DNA of 64,000 bases. Origin: JBEIHX01 sp040381075 (GTDB lineage Bacteria > Pseudomonadota > Alphaproteobacteria > Caulobacterales > Aquidulcibacteraceae). Of this stretch, positions 1 through 9,506 are shown one piece after another. Under the pieces are notes generated by a model. The model was not told where the DNA came from and searched no databases. It worked only from the letters and a program-made list of their open reading frames with translations. Position 1 is the stretch's first letter. Every line of letters starts with the position of its first letter. Where the stretch lies: positions 1-64,000 of the forward strand of contig JBEIHX010000016.1 in NCBI GenBank assembly GCA_040381075.1, given 5' to 3'. Position numbers and translations under genes: made by a program.

Positions 1-263
1 GCCAGGCTCTGCTTGGGAATGGCGAGACGGGTGCGCAGCGCCGCGACGCTCTGTCCCGGCCGGCGGCGCAGTGCGGAGAGCACCCGCCAGTGACCCGGAC
101 CAAGGGCGCCGTCCGCCTGCGCCGGCTCGGCGATGCGCTCCAGCACGCGCTGGGCCGCCAGCGCCAGTTCGAGGGCGCGGTCGAGCTCCTCCTCCCGCAG
201 GAACAGGCGCGGCTCGAACCCGACGGCGTCGGCGGGAGGGGGAGCGGTTTGGTTGACAGGCAT
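1..263 (-). CDS. MarR-family transcriptional regulator (partial, runs off left edge)
   Basis: About 87 codons are visible from an ATG at 263, and the gene continues past the left edge. An N-terminal helix rich in Leu, Glu and Arg is followed by GPGHWRVLSALRRRPGQSVA and a helix containing IPKQSL, which matches the winged-helix start of MarR regulators. It is transcribed away from ilvE with 108 bp between the starts. A MarR gene next to a branched-chain aminotransferase is a known alphaproteobacterial arrangement, so control of ilvE is possible but inferred. No clear ribosome-binding site is seen before the ATG. Confidence 0.7.
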   Translation of the reverse strand, partial: MPVNQTAPPPADAVGFEPRLFLREEELDRALELALAAQRVLERIAEPAQADGALGPGHWRVLSALRRRPGQSVAALRTRLAIPKQSL

Positions 264-371
264 GGGCCGAGGAGCAGAATGGCGCTACAGCGCCAGAACG
301 ACAAGAACCGATCCCGCGCGCGCGCCCGTTCCTGTGGCGCCGCGGCGCACAGCCAACCGAAAGGACCGACC

Positions 372-1250
372 ATGAGCCTCATCCCCTTCCATGATCGCGA
401 CGGCTGGATCTGGATGAACGGGGAGTTCAAGCCCTGGCGCGACGCAAAGATCCATGTCCTGACGCATGGGCTGCATTACGGGTCGTGCGTGTTCGAAGGC
501 GAACGCGCCTATGACGGCGTCATTTTCAAGAGCCTGGAGCACACGCGCCGCCTGCACCGCTCGGCCGAGTTGCTCGGCTTCACCATTCCCTATCCGGTCG
601 AGGAGATCGAGCGCGCCAAGCACGAGACCCTGCAGCGGATGGGGCTCGAGAACTGCTACGTGCGTCCGGTCGCCTGGCGTGGGTCAGAGATGATGGGCGT
701 CTCGGCGCAGGCGAGCCAGATCAACGTGGCGGTCGCCGTCTGGTCATGGGGCGACTACTTCGCCGACAAGATGAAGGGCATCCGGATGACGCATGCGCGC
801 TGGCGCCGTCCGGCCCCCGATACGGCGCCGTGCGAATCCAAAGCGGCCGGTCTCTATATGATCTGCACGATGTCGAAGCATGACGCCGAGCGCCAGGGCT
901 ACCAGGACGCGCTCATGCTCGACTATCGCGGCCAGGTGGCCGAAGCGACTGGCGCCAACATATTCTTTGTGCGTGACGGCGCAGTGCACACGCCCACCCC
1001 GGACTGCTTCCTCAACGGCATCACCCGCCAGACCGTGATCGCGCTGTTGCAGGCGCGCGGCGTCGAGGTGATCGAGCGGGCGATTTTTCCTGACGAACTG
1101 GCGCAGTTTTCGGAGTGCTGGCTCACAGGGACCGCAGCAGAGATCACGCCGGTGGCGGAAATCGGGGATGTCTCCTACACGCCCGCGGCGCTGACCGCGG
1201 TTCTGCTGGATGACTTTGCTGCGCTGACCCGGCGCAAGCGCGCGGCGTGA
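372..1250 (+). CDS. ilvE: Branched-chain amino acid aminotransferase
   Basis: This PLP enzyme interconverts Leu, Ile and Val with their 2-oxo acids, using 2-oxoglutarate/glutamate. The 292-residue product is of normal class IV aminotransferase length. It shows the early MNGEF and HGLHYGSCVFEGERAY segments, the PLP-lysine region CESKAAGLY, and QVAEATGANIFF followed by NGITRQT in the C-terminal half. An upstream in-frame ATG at 90 would add 94 non-homologous residues across the MarR gene. The ATG at 372 is preceded by GAAAGGA at good spacing and begins with the expected family N-terminus. The stop is followed 14 bp later by a tandem-repeat array. Confidence 0.95.
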   Translation: MSLIPFHDRDGWIWMNGEFKPWRDAKIHVLTHGLHYGSCVFEGERAYDGVIFKSLEHTRRLHRSAELLGFTIPYPVEEIERAKHETLQRMGLENCYVRPVAWRGSEMMGVSAQASQINVAVAVWSWGDYFADKMKGIRMTHARWRRPAPDTAPCESKAAGLYMICTMSKHDAERQGYQDALMLDYRGQVAEATGANIFFVRDGAVHTPTPDCFLNGITRQTVIALLQARGVEVIERAIFPDELAQFSECWLTGTAAEITPVAEIGDVSYTPAALTAVLLDDFAALTRRKRAA

Positions 1251-1264
1251 CGGCCCGTGCGGCC

Positions 1265-1376
1265 CAGCGTCGGGAGGCCAGCGTCGGGAGGCCAGCGTCG
1301 GGAGGCCAGCGTCGGGAGGCCAGCGTCGGGGGGCCAGCCTCGGGGGGCCAGCCTCGGGGGGCCAGCCTCGGGGGGC
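1265..1376. repeat. 14-bp tandem repeat, 8 copies, downstream of ilvE
   Basis: Eight consecutive 14-bp units of the type CAGCGTCGGGAGGC. The first four are identical; the fifth has a G for A change, and the last three also carry GCC for GCG. Such a graded pattern is expected from stepwise duplication. A looser 14-16 bp repetition built on GACCCC(C/T)GAGA continues around 1437-1490. Confidence 0.95.
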
Positions 1377-1506
1377 GATTGCGCCACAGCGCTGACCGCT
1401 CACGCAACGCCCGCCCGCCCGCCCCGCCTATGGCGTGCGACCCCCGAGATGCGACCCCTGAGAGGCATGACCCCCGAGAGGCATGGCCCCTGCGACGTGT
1501 GACTGC

Positions 1507-2064
1507 CTATGAGGTGGGGCGGCGCGGCTGGAGGTAGCGCCGGCCTGGCGGCGGAGCGGCCACCTGGGGCGCAGCCTGGTTTCCGACCATGCAGCACCGC
1601 ACTTTCATTTCCAGGACACGGGTCGCGAAGCGGCACTGCTGGTCATTGATGTCGCGCATGACCGTCGGTCCGCCTGACCGATAGGTGAAGCGCGATTGCG
1701 AGCAGCCGACGAGCAGATAGCCCGGCGAGCAGGTTCCCGTGTCGGCCCGCTGGATCGTCCGGGTCTCGCAGTAGATCCCGTCCTGGCGTGCGAGAGCGGC
1801 GTCCGCCGTCTGCTGGGCGCGGGTTGCGGCCGCCGCAGCGCTTTCCGCGAGACCGCGCGCTTCGCCCGCAGTCCGGTCAGTCCGGTCAATGCGCGCGCCA
1901 AGGGTGGATCTTGTCCCCTGGATGTCTGCGTTGAGCTTGCAGGTGTCCTTGTTGGCGTTGCTCGGATTGGCGCAGTACTCCGCGATGGTCTTGTCGCCAG
2001 AACCCATGCAGGCTGTGAGGAGGCCCACAGCCGCAGCCGCAAGGGCGAATTTTAGCCCGTGCAT
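1507..2064 (-). CDS. Putative lipoprotein with Ala-rich coiled-coil segment
   Basis: The 185-residue product starts MHGLKFALAAAAVGLLTAC, a lipoprotein signal with lipobox LTAC. After a short polar stretch comes an Ala/Arg/Gln-rich region (about residues 65-105) that looks like a Lpp-style coiled coil. The C-terminal domain contains several cysteines (ETRT, TGTCSPG, VGCSQS, VRCCM) and a Pro/Arg tail. Start choice: a longer frame begins at 2130, but AAAGGATTGATC precedes the ATG at 2064 and the signal peptide begins there. I do not recognise the family. A periplasmic or outer-membrane-linked envelope role is inferred only from the signal. Confidence 0.7.
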   Translation of the reverse strand: MHGLKFALAAAAVGLLTACMGSGDKTIAEYCANPSNANKDTCKLNADIQGTRSTLGARIDRTDRTAGEARGLAESAAAAATRAQQTADAALARQDGIYCETRTIQRADTGTCSPGYLLVGCSQSRFTYRSGGPTVMRDINDQQCRFATRVLEMKVRCCMVGNQAAPQVAAPPPGRRYLQPRRPTS

Positions 2065-2263
2065 GATCAATCCTTTCACACAGAAGTTTCCACCCCCGCA
2101 GCGATAACCATAGTTAATGAAAGATTGCAAAGGAGGATCCAGATCAACCCGGCATGCGCACCCTGCGCGGCGGCGGCGTTCGCGCGGCTGGCGAAACGTG
2201 GGGCCGTCGGGCGGCTGGCGGCGGTCGGCGCCATGGGCGTCGGGTACGCGCCTTCAGGGGTCC

Positions 2264-3202
2264 CTATGAGGCCTGCGGACCCCCTGGCGGCGCGGCGGGT
2301 CCGCGGCGCAGTCCGCGGATGCGCATGCGCGCGCGCAGCGTTTCACCAGGCGCCAGCATCTCGGTTCCACCGTCAGGTGCAGGCCAGGCGAGCGCATTCG
2401 GGATGGCGGTCTGTGGTTCCAGGCAGAACATGTCGGCATCCGACGGCGCGTAGATCTGCAGCCGCCGACAGTCCGGGCTTTCGAGTGCGATGGTGAGGCC
2501 GGGCCACGTGATCACGGCGGCTCCGGTCCAGTCGGCGAAGCAATGGTCCAGCCCTGATCCCTGCAGCGGACGCAGCGACGCGAAGGTCCAGTGCGGCGGC
2601 GGCGTGACGGCGCCGCACGGCAATTGGTCGGGACCCACGGCCCAGACGCGCCCGGCGTCAAATGACACGCGCGCGCGCGCCTGACCGCCGAAGAACGGAT
2701 GAAAGCCCATGGCTGCAGGCATCGGCGCGTCGTCGAGATTGGTCAGGCGCAGCGCCAGCCAGAGCCCGTGCGGTGTGAGCGCGATGGTCTGGGAGCAGCG
2801 ATGACGCCACGGCCAGTCAGGTTCCAGATCGGCAGCGAGGCTGACGGCGGCCGGACGCCGGCGGATCACGGTCCAGGGGCGCGTCCAGCCGAGACCATGC
2901 AGCGCGTGAGGCTCCGTCGTGAACGACGCGGCAAAGCGCCGGCTGCGGTCGCCCCAGTCGAGGCGCCCGTCGGCGAGACGGTTCACCCAGGGAACCATCG
3001 CAAACAAGGCAAGCCCAAGCGCGCCCTGCACACCGGCGCGCGCGGCCGCGTCAGCCGCGGCAGGCCGCAGGACGTGGTCGCCACACCATTGAAGGGCGGC
3101 CAGACCGCCGCCGAGACCAGGGACGACATCGCATGTCCAGTCGCCGGCGCTCAACGTGATCCGCCCGGGATCGCCGCCGCCAGGCTCTGGCGGGGAACTC
3201 AT
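2264..3202 (-). CDS. Aldose 1-epimerase family protein (galactose mutarotase-like)
   Basis: The enzyme probably interconverts alpha and beta anomers of galactose or a related hexose, feeding galactokinase. Family landmarks are HALHGLGWTRPW (first active-site His), MGFHPFF (second His) and CLEPQTAIPNA (general-base Glu). The 312-residue length fits. The ATG at 3202 overlaps the stop of the upstream beta-galactosidase as ATGA, which indicates translational coupling; a GTG at 3211 is an alternative start. With the GH42 gene and the divergent galK-galT it forms a compact lactose/galactose-use module. The last residues (Pro/Gly-rich) are not conserved. Confidence 0.85.
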   Translation of the reverse strand: MSSPPEPGGGDPGRITLSAGDWTCDVVPGLGGGLAALQWCGDHVLRPAAADAAARAGVQGALGLALFAMVPWVNRLADGRLDWGDRSRRFAASFTTEPHALHGLGWTRPWTVIRRRPAAVSLAADLEPDWPWRHRCSQTIALTPHGLWLALRLTNLDDAPMPAAMGFHPFFGGQARARVSFDAGRVWAVGPDQLPCGAVTPPPHWTFASLRPLQGSGLDHCFADWTGAAVITWPGLTIALESPDCRRLQIYAPSDADMFCLEPQTAIPNALAWPAPDGGTEMLAPGETLRARMRIRGLRRGPAAPPGGPQAS

Positions 3203-5136
3203 GCTTCCCACGCTGCGACGCCGGCCGACGCCACATGGCGGGCGCCGATGCGAAACCGGGTCGTGTCGCTGACCAGCGCATGACGGGCCAGATCGATTGT
3301 GTCGGGCCCGAAGTTGAAGGCGAAGCGCAGGCCCCCGCGCCGGCGCACACGCAGGTCGGCCGGCAGATCAAGCGGGTCAAGTCCGGCGGCTCGGACCAGC
3401 GGGCGAAGCACGGCGTCCAGCAGATCCGGACACGGCCACGCGGCGAGGTAGGTGAAGCGGCCGGCTTCAAACCAGATCCCGTGACCTGAGCCGGTGCGGG
3501 CCAGGGCGGGAAGATCGGTTTCGACGTGTTCGAGCCAACGCCCGACGCTGAAGGGGCCCGCCGGCTCGCGCCATCCCGGTCTGAGGCTCTCGACACGCGT
3601 GACCGTCAGCGGGAGCAACCGGCGCAGCGGACCCGGCGCAAGTTCAGCCGGGATCTGAAAGTCCTGCGTCTTTGAGCCGGACCGCGGCCCGAAAATCACG
3701 GGCGCGCCGGACGCCTCCAATACGGCGAGGGCGTCGGGCGTGAGGGCCGGCAAAGACGGCGCAAGAACGGCTGCGTAGCCGGACAGATCAGCCTGCGCAG
3801 GCACGACGTCGACATCCAGACCGAGACGGCGCGCGGCGGCGTAGAAGGCGAGCGCCAGTTCGAGATAATTGAAGCAGGCGCCCTGCGGCTGGATGTCGAG
3901 CATCCATTGCGCCTGATAGTCGAACACCAGGGCGACATCGCCGCGCGCTCCAGCCAGCGGCCCGATCGCCTTCAACTCGCCCGCCACCTCACGCGCCTCG
4001 GCTGCAGCGGGAGCCTCCGTCCGGTCGGGACGCTGCAAACCGGCGTGCATCTGTTCCTGGGCGAAGGGCGCCTGGCGCCAGCGGAAATAGGACACCACCT
4101 CAGCGCCATGGGCGAAGGCCTCCCAGGTCCAGGCGCGCACCATGCCGGGGGCCGGGGCGGGATTATAGGACGCCCAGTTCACAGGTCCGGGCTGCTGCTC
4201 CATGACCCACCACCGCCCGCGGCCGACGCCCCGGTACAGATCATGATGGAAGGCGGTGAAATCCGGATGGCCCTGGCGCAGATAGCGCGCCTTGTCCGCA
4301 GGCGGCCACCACGCCTGTTCCAGAAACCCAAGCGGATAGGAATCCCAGCTCGCCGCATCGAGATCGCGTCCGACGGCGAAGTGATCGAAGTCGGTGAACA
4401 TCCCCATGAAGTTGTGCAGCACCGGACGGCCGGGCGAGTGGCGCCGGATAATGTCTGTTTGCAGACGATTGAACTGGACCACCTGATCGGACGCGAACCG
4501 CTGGTAGTCGAGCCGATGGCTGGGGTTGGCCTCAGTGACGGTTTCGACGGGCGGATCGACCTCGTCGAAACTGCGGTATTCCTGGCTCCAGAACACGCAG
4601 CCCCAGGCCCGGTTAAGCGCATCAATCGACTGGTAGCGGCGCGCCAGCCAGTCGCGAAACGCATCGCGCGCCGCAGCTGAATACGACAGGACGGTGTCGT
4701 GGCAGCCGTACTCGTTGTCTGTCTGCCAGGCGGCCACGCCGGGATGGGTCCCGTAGCGGCGCGCCAGCTCCTCGACAATGCGCGAGGCGTGCGCGCGATA
4801 AGTCGCGCTGGAAAAACAGTAATGGCGTCGCGACCCGAAACGGCGGGGCCGGCCGCGCCGATCAACGGGCAGGATGTCAGGCGAACTGTCGATGAGCCAT
4901 TTCGGCGGCGTGGCGGTCGGCGTCGCGAGCACGATCCTGAGCCCGGCGGCGCACAGCGTCGCGATCGCGTCGTCGAGCCAGGTCCAGTCATGAGCGCCTG
5001 GCGCCGGCTCAAGCCGGCTCCAGGCGAATTCGCCGATCCGCACATAGGAGAGGCCCATGTCGGCCATGCGTCGGGCGTCGTCCGCCCACCATGCCTGCGG
5101 CCAGTGCTCCGGGTAGTAACAGACGCCAAGCTGCAT
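3199..5136 (-). CDS. Beta-galactosidase, glycoside hydrolase family 42
   Basis: This 645-residue enzyme hydrolyses terminal beta-galactosides. It begins MQLGVCYYPEHWP, the standard GH42 start. The acid/base Glu is E142 in TDNEYG and the nucleophile Glu is E313 in VMEQQPGPVNW; both lie where they do in well-studied GH42 enzymes. The trimerisation and C-terminal beta domains follow. There is no signal peptide, so the enzyme is probably cytoplasmic and requires import of the galactoside. The start at 5136 has GGCGAGGCGACCCG before it; a longer frame to 5217 would run into galK. It lies divergently 59 bp from galK and is coupled to the epimerase gene. Confidence 0.95.
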   Translation of the reverse strand: MQLGVCYYPEHWPQAWWADDARRMADMGLSYVRIGEFAWSRLEPAPGAHDWTWLDDAIATLCAAGLRIVLATPTATPPKWLIDSSPDILPVDRRGRPRRFGSRRHYCFSSATYRAHASRIVEELARRYGTHPGVAAWQTDNEYGCHDTVLSYSAAARDAFRDWLARRYQSIDALNRAWGCVFWSQEYRSFDEVDPPVETVTEANPSHRLDYQRFASDQVVQFNRLQTDIIRRHSPGRPVLHNFMGMFTDFDHFAVGRDLDAASWDSYPLGFLEQAWWPPADKARYLRQGHPDFTAFHHDLYRGVGRGRWWVMEQQPGPVNWASYNPAPAPGMVRAWTWEAFAHGAEVVSYFRWRQAPFAQEQMHAGLQRPDRTEAPAAAEAREVAGELKAIGPLAGARGDVALVFDYQAQWMLDIQPQGACFNYLELALAFYAAARRLGLDVDVVPAQADLSGYAAVLAPSLPALTPDALAVLEASGAPVIFGPRSGSKTQDFQIPAELAPGPLRRLLPLTVTRVESLRPGWREPAGPFSVGRWLEHVETDLPALARTGSGHGIWFEAGRFTYLAAWPCPDLLDAVLRPLVRAAGLDPLDLPADLRVRRRGGLRFAFNFGPDTIDLARHALVSDTTRFRIGARHVASAGVAAWEA

Positions 5137-5195
5137 CGGGTCGCCTCGCCGCGCGCTCTTCGCAGCGCGCGGCGCTTGGTCTACACCACGGATCG

Positions 5196-6338
5196 GTGAC
5201 TGCTCAAACTCCCTCAACTCCGGCGGCTGCGGCCGACCTGTTCCGGCGCCTGTTTGGTGCAGCCCCGCGCGTGTTTCGTGCGCCCGGACGGATCAACATC
5301 ATCGGCGAGCACACGGATCACCAGGACGGTTTCGTGCTGCCCGCGGCAATCGACCGCAGCTGCTGTGTGGCGGCTGCGCCGAACGCGACGAACGCCCTGC
5401 GGGTTCACGCATCCGTGACCGGCGAGACTGCGGTTCTGCCTCTCGACCGTTTCACACGGACCGGCGACTGGCGGGATTACGTGGCCGGCGTTGCGCTCGT
5501 GCTGCGGAGCGAAGGCGCCCGCATCGGCGGCGCCGATCTGGTGATACACGGCGATGTCCCGCTGGGAGCAGGTCTGTCGTCATCGGCGGCGCTTGAGATC
5601 GCGGTGGGGCTCGCCCTGCTCGGGCTTGGCGGCGCAGCAGTGGATCCTCTGGCGCTGGCGCGCTCTGCCCAACGCGCCGAACGCGACTACGCCGGCGCGC
5701 CGTGCGGGCTGATGGATCAGGTCGCAAGCGCATGCGGGCGCGCAGGATGCGCCTTGCTGCTGGACTGCCGAACGCTCGCCATGACGCCGATCGCCCTTCC
5801 GTCCAACGCCCGGTTCGTGATCTTCGACACGGCGATGGCGCATGACCTGCGCGACGGCGGATATCGCACGCGGGTGGAGGAGGCGGACGCGGCGGCGGCT
5901 TATTTCGGCCGGCGGCTGCGCGACGTCACGCCCGAAGAGGTCGCGCACAGCCGTCTGCCAGACCCCCTCAAGGCGCGTGCGCGTCATGTCACAGAGGAGA
6001 ACGCCCGCGTCCTGACGTGCGCACAGGCGCTTGCGGCGGGAGACCTCGCCTGCGTCGGTGGGCTGATGAGCCGTTCCCACGCCAGCCTGCGCGACGACTT
6101 CGACGTCTCAACGCCTGCGCTTGATCTGCTGGCGGAGGCGGCCGCACGCCATCCAGGATGCCACGGCGCCCGTCTGATGGGCGCAGGGTTCGGAGGCTCG
6201 GTGATCGCCCTGGCGGACGCCGACGCCACGCCTGACCTCGGCCGGAGCGTCGCCGCGGCGTTCGAGGCGCGCTTCTTTCGTGCGCCGCGCATCATGACGG
6301 CGACGGCGAGCGCAGGCGCCGGAGAAATCACCCCATGA
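5196..6338 (+). CDS. galK: Galactokinase
   Basis: Phosphorylates galactose to galactose 1-phosphate in the Leloir pathway. The GHMP kinase motifs are all present: GRINIIGEHTDHQDGFVLP near the N-terminus, the ATP loop GAGLSSSAALE and the C-terminal MGAGFGGSVIAL. I chose the GTG at 5196, which gives 380 residues (E. coli GalK has 382) and a normal N-terminus. An ATG at 5091 would overlap the beta-galactosidase start and add an unrelated leader. The stop overlaps galT as ATGA. No galE was seen in the window, so the UDP-glucose epimerase must be elsewhere. Confidence 0.93.
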   Translation: MTAQTPSTPAAAADLFRRLFGAAPRVFRAPGRINIIGEHTDHQDGFVLPAAIDRSCCVAAAPNATNALRVHASVTGETAVLPLDRFTRTGDWRDYVAGVALVLRSEGARIGGADLVIHGDVPLGAGLSSSAALEIAVGLALLGLGGAAVDPLALARSAQRAERDYAGAPCGLMDQVASACGRAGCALLLDCRTLAMTPIALPSNARFVIFDTAMAHDLRDGGYRTRVEEADAAAAYFGRRLRDVTPEEVAHSRLPDPLKARARHVTEENARVLTCAQALAAGDLACVGGLMSRSHASLRDDFDVSTPALDLLAEAAARHPGCHGARLMGAGFGGSVIALADADATPDLGRSVAAAFEARFFRAPRIMTATASAGAGEITP

Positions 6339-7363
6339 CAGCCGATCTTCCCCACGTGCGGCGCAATCTGCTCACGGGAGAGGACATCCTCGTCTCGCCC
6401 CATCGCATAGGCAGGCCGTGGCGCGGCGACCTGGCCGCGCCAGCGCCGCCGCCAGGACCGGCGCATGATCCCGACTGCCATTTATGCCCGGGCAATGCGC
6501 GCGCCTCGGGTCGGCTCAATCCCGCATATGACCGACCCTGGGCCTTCGACAACGACTATCCTGCGCTGCTGGAGCGCTCGCAGCCATTGCGTTCCGACGC
6601 GCTCCTGCAAAGCGCGCCAGTCACCGGACAGTGCCGGGTGGTGTGCTACCATCCCGACCATTCGCGCACCATGGCGCGCATGACGACGGACGAGATTGCT
6701 GCAGTAATCAATCTGTGGGCGCATGAATACGCGCTGCTTGCAGCGCGCCCCGATATTGCAAGCGTCATGATATTTGAGAACCGCGGCGCCATGATGGGCG
6801 CGTCCAGTCCTCACCCGCACGGCCAGATCTGGGCGACGTCCGTGGTTCCGGTCGAGGCGCAACGGGAGGACGACCATCAGCTTGCATGGCGCGCGGCGCA
6901 CGGACGTCCGCTGCTGCTTGATTATCTGACACACGAACTCGCACTCGGCGAACGCGTTGTTCTGCAGAACGACAGTTTCGCGGTCTTGACGCCGTTCTGG
7001 GCGGCGTGGCCATTCGAGACGCTGCTCGTCCCGCGCCGCCCGGTCGGTGCGATCGGCGACCTGACGCCGGGCGAGAGGCTTGATCTCGCCGACGTCCTGA
7101 AGCGCTTGACGATCCGCTACGACAATCTGTTCCAGACGTCGTTTCCCTACACCTTTGGATGGCATCAGGCGCTGACCGACGGCCGCGATCAGTCGCATGC
7201 GGTTCTGCACGCGCATTTCTATCCGCCGCTGCTGCGTTCAGCGACCATTCGCAAGCACATGGTGGGCTTTGAGATGCTGGCGATGGCGCAGCGCGACCTG
7301 ACGCCGGAGGAAGCGGCTGCGCGGTTGCGCGCGCTGCCGGACGCCCACTACTGCGACGCGTAG
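6335..7363 (+). CDS. galT: Galactose-1-phosphate uridylyltransferase
   Basis: Exchanges UMP between UDP-glucose and galactose 1-phosphate. The active-site sequence SSPHPHGQIWAT carries the nucleophilic His, and CHLCPGN near residue 50 supplies the zinc cysteines. FGWHQALTDG and HAVLHAHFYPP match the second zinc/nucleotide half. The 342-residue length is normal for class I GalT. It is translationally coupled to galK by ATGA. The 3' end overlaps the convergent radical SAM gene by 16 bp, so the two share their final codons on opposite strands. Confidence 0.95.
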   Translation: MTADLPHVRRNLLTGEDILVSPHRIGRPWRGDLAAPAPPPGPAHDPDCHLCPGNARASGRLNPAYDRPWAFDNDYPALLERSQPLRSDALLQSAPVTGQCRVVCYHPDHSRTMARMTTDEIAAVINLWAHEYALLAARPDIASVMIFENRGAMMGASSPHPHGQIWATSVVPVEAQREDDHQLAWRAAHGRPLLLDYLTHELALGERVVLQNDSFAVLTPFWAAWPFETLLVPRRPVGAIGDLTPGERLDLADVLKRLTIRYDNLFQTSFPYTFGWHQALTDGRDQSHAVLHAHFYPPLLRSATIRKHMVGFEMLAMAQRDLTPEEAAARLRALPDAHYCDA

Positions 7364-8352
7364 TCGCGCCAGACGCCGTCGTCGCCGCGGATCTGGTAAA
7401 GGCCGCCTCTCCTGCGCACGCAGGCCTTGGCCAGCGGAGCCTTGGAGACGCCGCCCGGGATGTCGAGCACATAATTTGGCTGCGCCAGTCCGGACGCGCG
7501 GGCGTGCAGCGCGCGCATCAGCTCCTGGCCCCTGGCGATGGTGGTGCGGAAGTGTCCCCCGCCCGGGGCCAGGTCGCCATGGTGAAGGTAATAGGGCTTG
7601 ACGCGCGCTTCCACGAGGGAGCGCATCAGCGCCTCAAGCGTGGCCGCGTCATCGTTCACGCCGGCGAGCAGAACAGTCTGGCTGACGAGCGGTATTCCGG
7701 CGTCGGCGAGGCGGGCGATGGCGGCGCGCGCGGCGGGTGAGAGTTCGCGCGGATGATTGACGTGAATTGCAAGCCAGGCGGCGGCGCCCGGGGCGCGCAG
7801 GGCCTGCACAAGGTCTGGCGTAACCGCCTCAGGATCGACGACCGGAACGCGGGTGTGCCAGCGGATCACCTTGACGTGGTCGATGGCGGCAAGGCGGCGC
7901 GCCAGATCGGCGATGCGCCGGGGCGACAGGACCAGCGGATCGCCGCCGGTGACGATCACCTCCCAGACCCTGGCGGTGTCGCGGATATAGGCGATGGCTG
8001 CGTCAAGGTCGGCGCCAGACATCATCGACTGCGGACCGGGCCCGACCATTTCGCGTCGGAAGCAGAAACGGCAATATACTGGACACAGATGCGTCGGCTT
8101 CAGGAGCACGCGGTCGGGATAGCGGTGGACGATGCCTGGAACCGGACTGTGCGTCGCGTCGCCGATTGGATCGGCGCGCTCCTCGGGCAGCTGGTTGAGC
8201 TCGCGCGGGTCGGGGAGAAACTGCCGCGCGATCGGGTCGCCTGGATCGTCGGGATTGATCAGGGCTTCCATGGCGGGCGTTATGGCGACGGCGTAGCGCG
8301 CAGCCACGGCGGCGATGGCCGCATCAGCGTCAGGGACCGCCTCCTTGCTCAT
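7348..8352 (-). CDS. EpmB-like / lysine 2,3-aminomutase family radical SAM protein
   Basis: The 334-residue protein carries the radical SAM cluster motif CPVYCRFCFRRE, the GGDPL motif and a C-terminal IPGGVSKAPLAK segment with the PLP-binding lysine. The short form fits EpmB, which converts lysine to beta-lysine for elongation factor P, better than the longer catabolic KamA enzymes. No epmA or efp lies in the window, so EpmB versus a free lysine 2,3-aminomutase is unresolved. The start at 8352 is the only good ATG, although its ribosome-binding site is weak. It is convergent with galT and downstream of rpoH on the same strand. Confidence 0.8.
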   Translation of the reverse strand: MSKEAVPDADAAIAAVAARYAVAITPAMEALINPDDPGDPIARQFLPDPRELNQLPEERADPIGDATHSPVPGIVHRYPDRVLLKPTHLCPVYCRFCFRREMVGPGPQSMMSGADLDAAIAYIRDTARVWEVIVTGGDPLVLSPRRIADLARRLAAIDHVKVIRWHTRVPVVDPEAVTPDLVQALRAPGAAAWLAIHVNHPRELSPAARAAIARLADAGIPLVSQTVLLAGVNDDAATLEALMRSLVEARVKPYYLHHGDLAPGGGHFRTTIARGQELMRALHARASGLAQPNYVLDIPGGVSKAPLAKACVRRRGGLYQIRGDDGVWRDYASQ

Positions 8353-8396
8353 GGCGGCGGGTTACCACAGTCAGAGGCGCCAGGCCCAGCCCCCGG

Positions 8397-8447
8397 CCTG
8401 AGCCAGGACAGGACCTGAGCCAGGACAGGACCTGAGCCAGGAAAGGG
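8397..8447. repeat. 17-bp tandem repeat, 3 copies
   Basis: Three 17-bp units CCTGAGCCAGGACAGGA, the third with two changes, fill most of the gap between the rpoH stop and the radical SAM gene start. Confidence 0.9.
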
Positions 8448-8469
8448 CCTGATCGGTGAGATCGCGGCG

Positions 8470-9360
8470 TCAGGCGTCCGGCACAAGGCCAGACAGATGG
8501 CGCTCGCCGGCCTGGCGCTCCAGTGCGGCCTTGAGTTTCTTCAGCGCCTGGTGCTCGATCTGACGCACCCGCTCCTTGGAGATGCCAAGCCGCTTGCCAA
8601 GGGCCTCCAGGGTGACAGGCTCCTCCTGGAGGCGGCGCTCCTGGACGATCACCAGCTCGCGCGCGGACAGCGCCTTGAGAGCCTGCGCCATCCAGTGTTC
8701 GCGCACGGCCCGATCGCGACGCCGCATGACGACTTCGTCCGGCAGGGGCTGCTCGTCGGCAAGCAGATCCTGCCATTCGGCGTCGCCCTCTTCGGCGAGG
8801 GGTGCGTTCAAGGAGCGATCGGCCGCCGACAGGCGCGACGCCATCTGTTCCACATCGGTCTCAGGAACCTGAAGCTTGGTGGCGACCAGCGCGCGGTTCT
8901 CTGCCGACATGACGCCGTCCCCGGTGTCATTGATCAGGGCGCGCAACCGCCGGAGATTGAAGAAGAGCGCCTTTTGCGCTGCTGTCGTTCCTGTCCGCAC
9001 GATCGACCAGTTGCGCAGGATATAGTCCTGAATGGAGGACCGGATCCACCAGGCGGCATAGGTCGAGAAGCGGACCTCGCGCTCCGGCTCAAACCGGGCG
9101 GCGGCCAGCATGAGGCCGATATTGCCTTCCTGGATGAGATCTCCCATCGGCAGTCCGTAGTGGCGAAACCGCGAGGCCATGGCGATGACAAGGCGCATAT
9201 ACGCCGTCGTGAGCTCGTGCAGGGCTTTTTCGTCGTGCCCGTCACGCCATGCGCGCGCAAGGCGCAACTCATTGTTCTGTTCGAGAAGCGGGGCCTTCAT
9301 GGCCTGCTTGACGAAGCGCCGATTGGCCCTTTGGGCTTCGGAAGTCTCGATCACACCCAT
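8470..9360 (-). CDS. rpoH: RNA polymerase sigma-32-type factor RpoH
   Basis: A heat-shock sigma factor of 296 residues. Region 2 shows LIQEGNIGLMLAAARFEP, FSTYAAWWIRSSIQDYI and NWSIVR. The RpoH-specific box appears as QKALFFNLRR, and region 4 ends in LGISKERVRQIEHQALKKLK. The ATG at 9360 has GGGAGG upstream. The frame stays open back to 10149 through repeat-filled sequence with no homology, so that extension is rejected. Alphaproteobacteria often carry two RpoH paralogues; which one this is cannot be decided here. Confidence 0.93.
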   Translation of the reverse strand: MGVIETSEAQRANRRFVKQAMKAPLLEQNNELRLARAWRDGHDEKALHELTTAYMRLVIAMASRFRHYGLPMGDLIQEGNIGLMLAAARFEPEREVRFSTYAAWWIRSSIQDYILRNWSIVRTGTTAAQKALFFNLRRLRALINDTGDGVMSAENRALVATKLQVPETDVEQMASRLSAADRSLNAPLAEEGDAEWQDLLADEQPLPDEVVMRRRDRAVREHWMAQALKALSARELVIVQERRLQEEPVTLEALGKRLGISKERVRQIEHQALKKLKAALERQAGERHLSGLVPDA

Positions 9361-9466
9361 GGCGCCTGGCCTCCCGCGGACGACGTGTCCTGTCGAAACA
9401 TGTCTGAATGCCCCCCGCCCGGCCCGGTTCCGGACCGGCGGTTCCCCAAGCGCCGCCGCCGAGACT

Positions 9467-9506
9467 GCATCCCAGCTGCATCCCAGCTGCATCCCAGCTG
9501 CATCCT
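9467..9506. repeat. 11-bp tandem repeat, about 3.5 copies
   Basis: Units of GCATCCCAGCT in the rpoH upstream region, about 105 bp before the start codon. Confidence 0.9.
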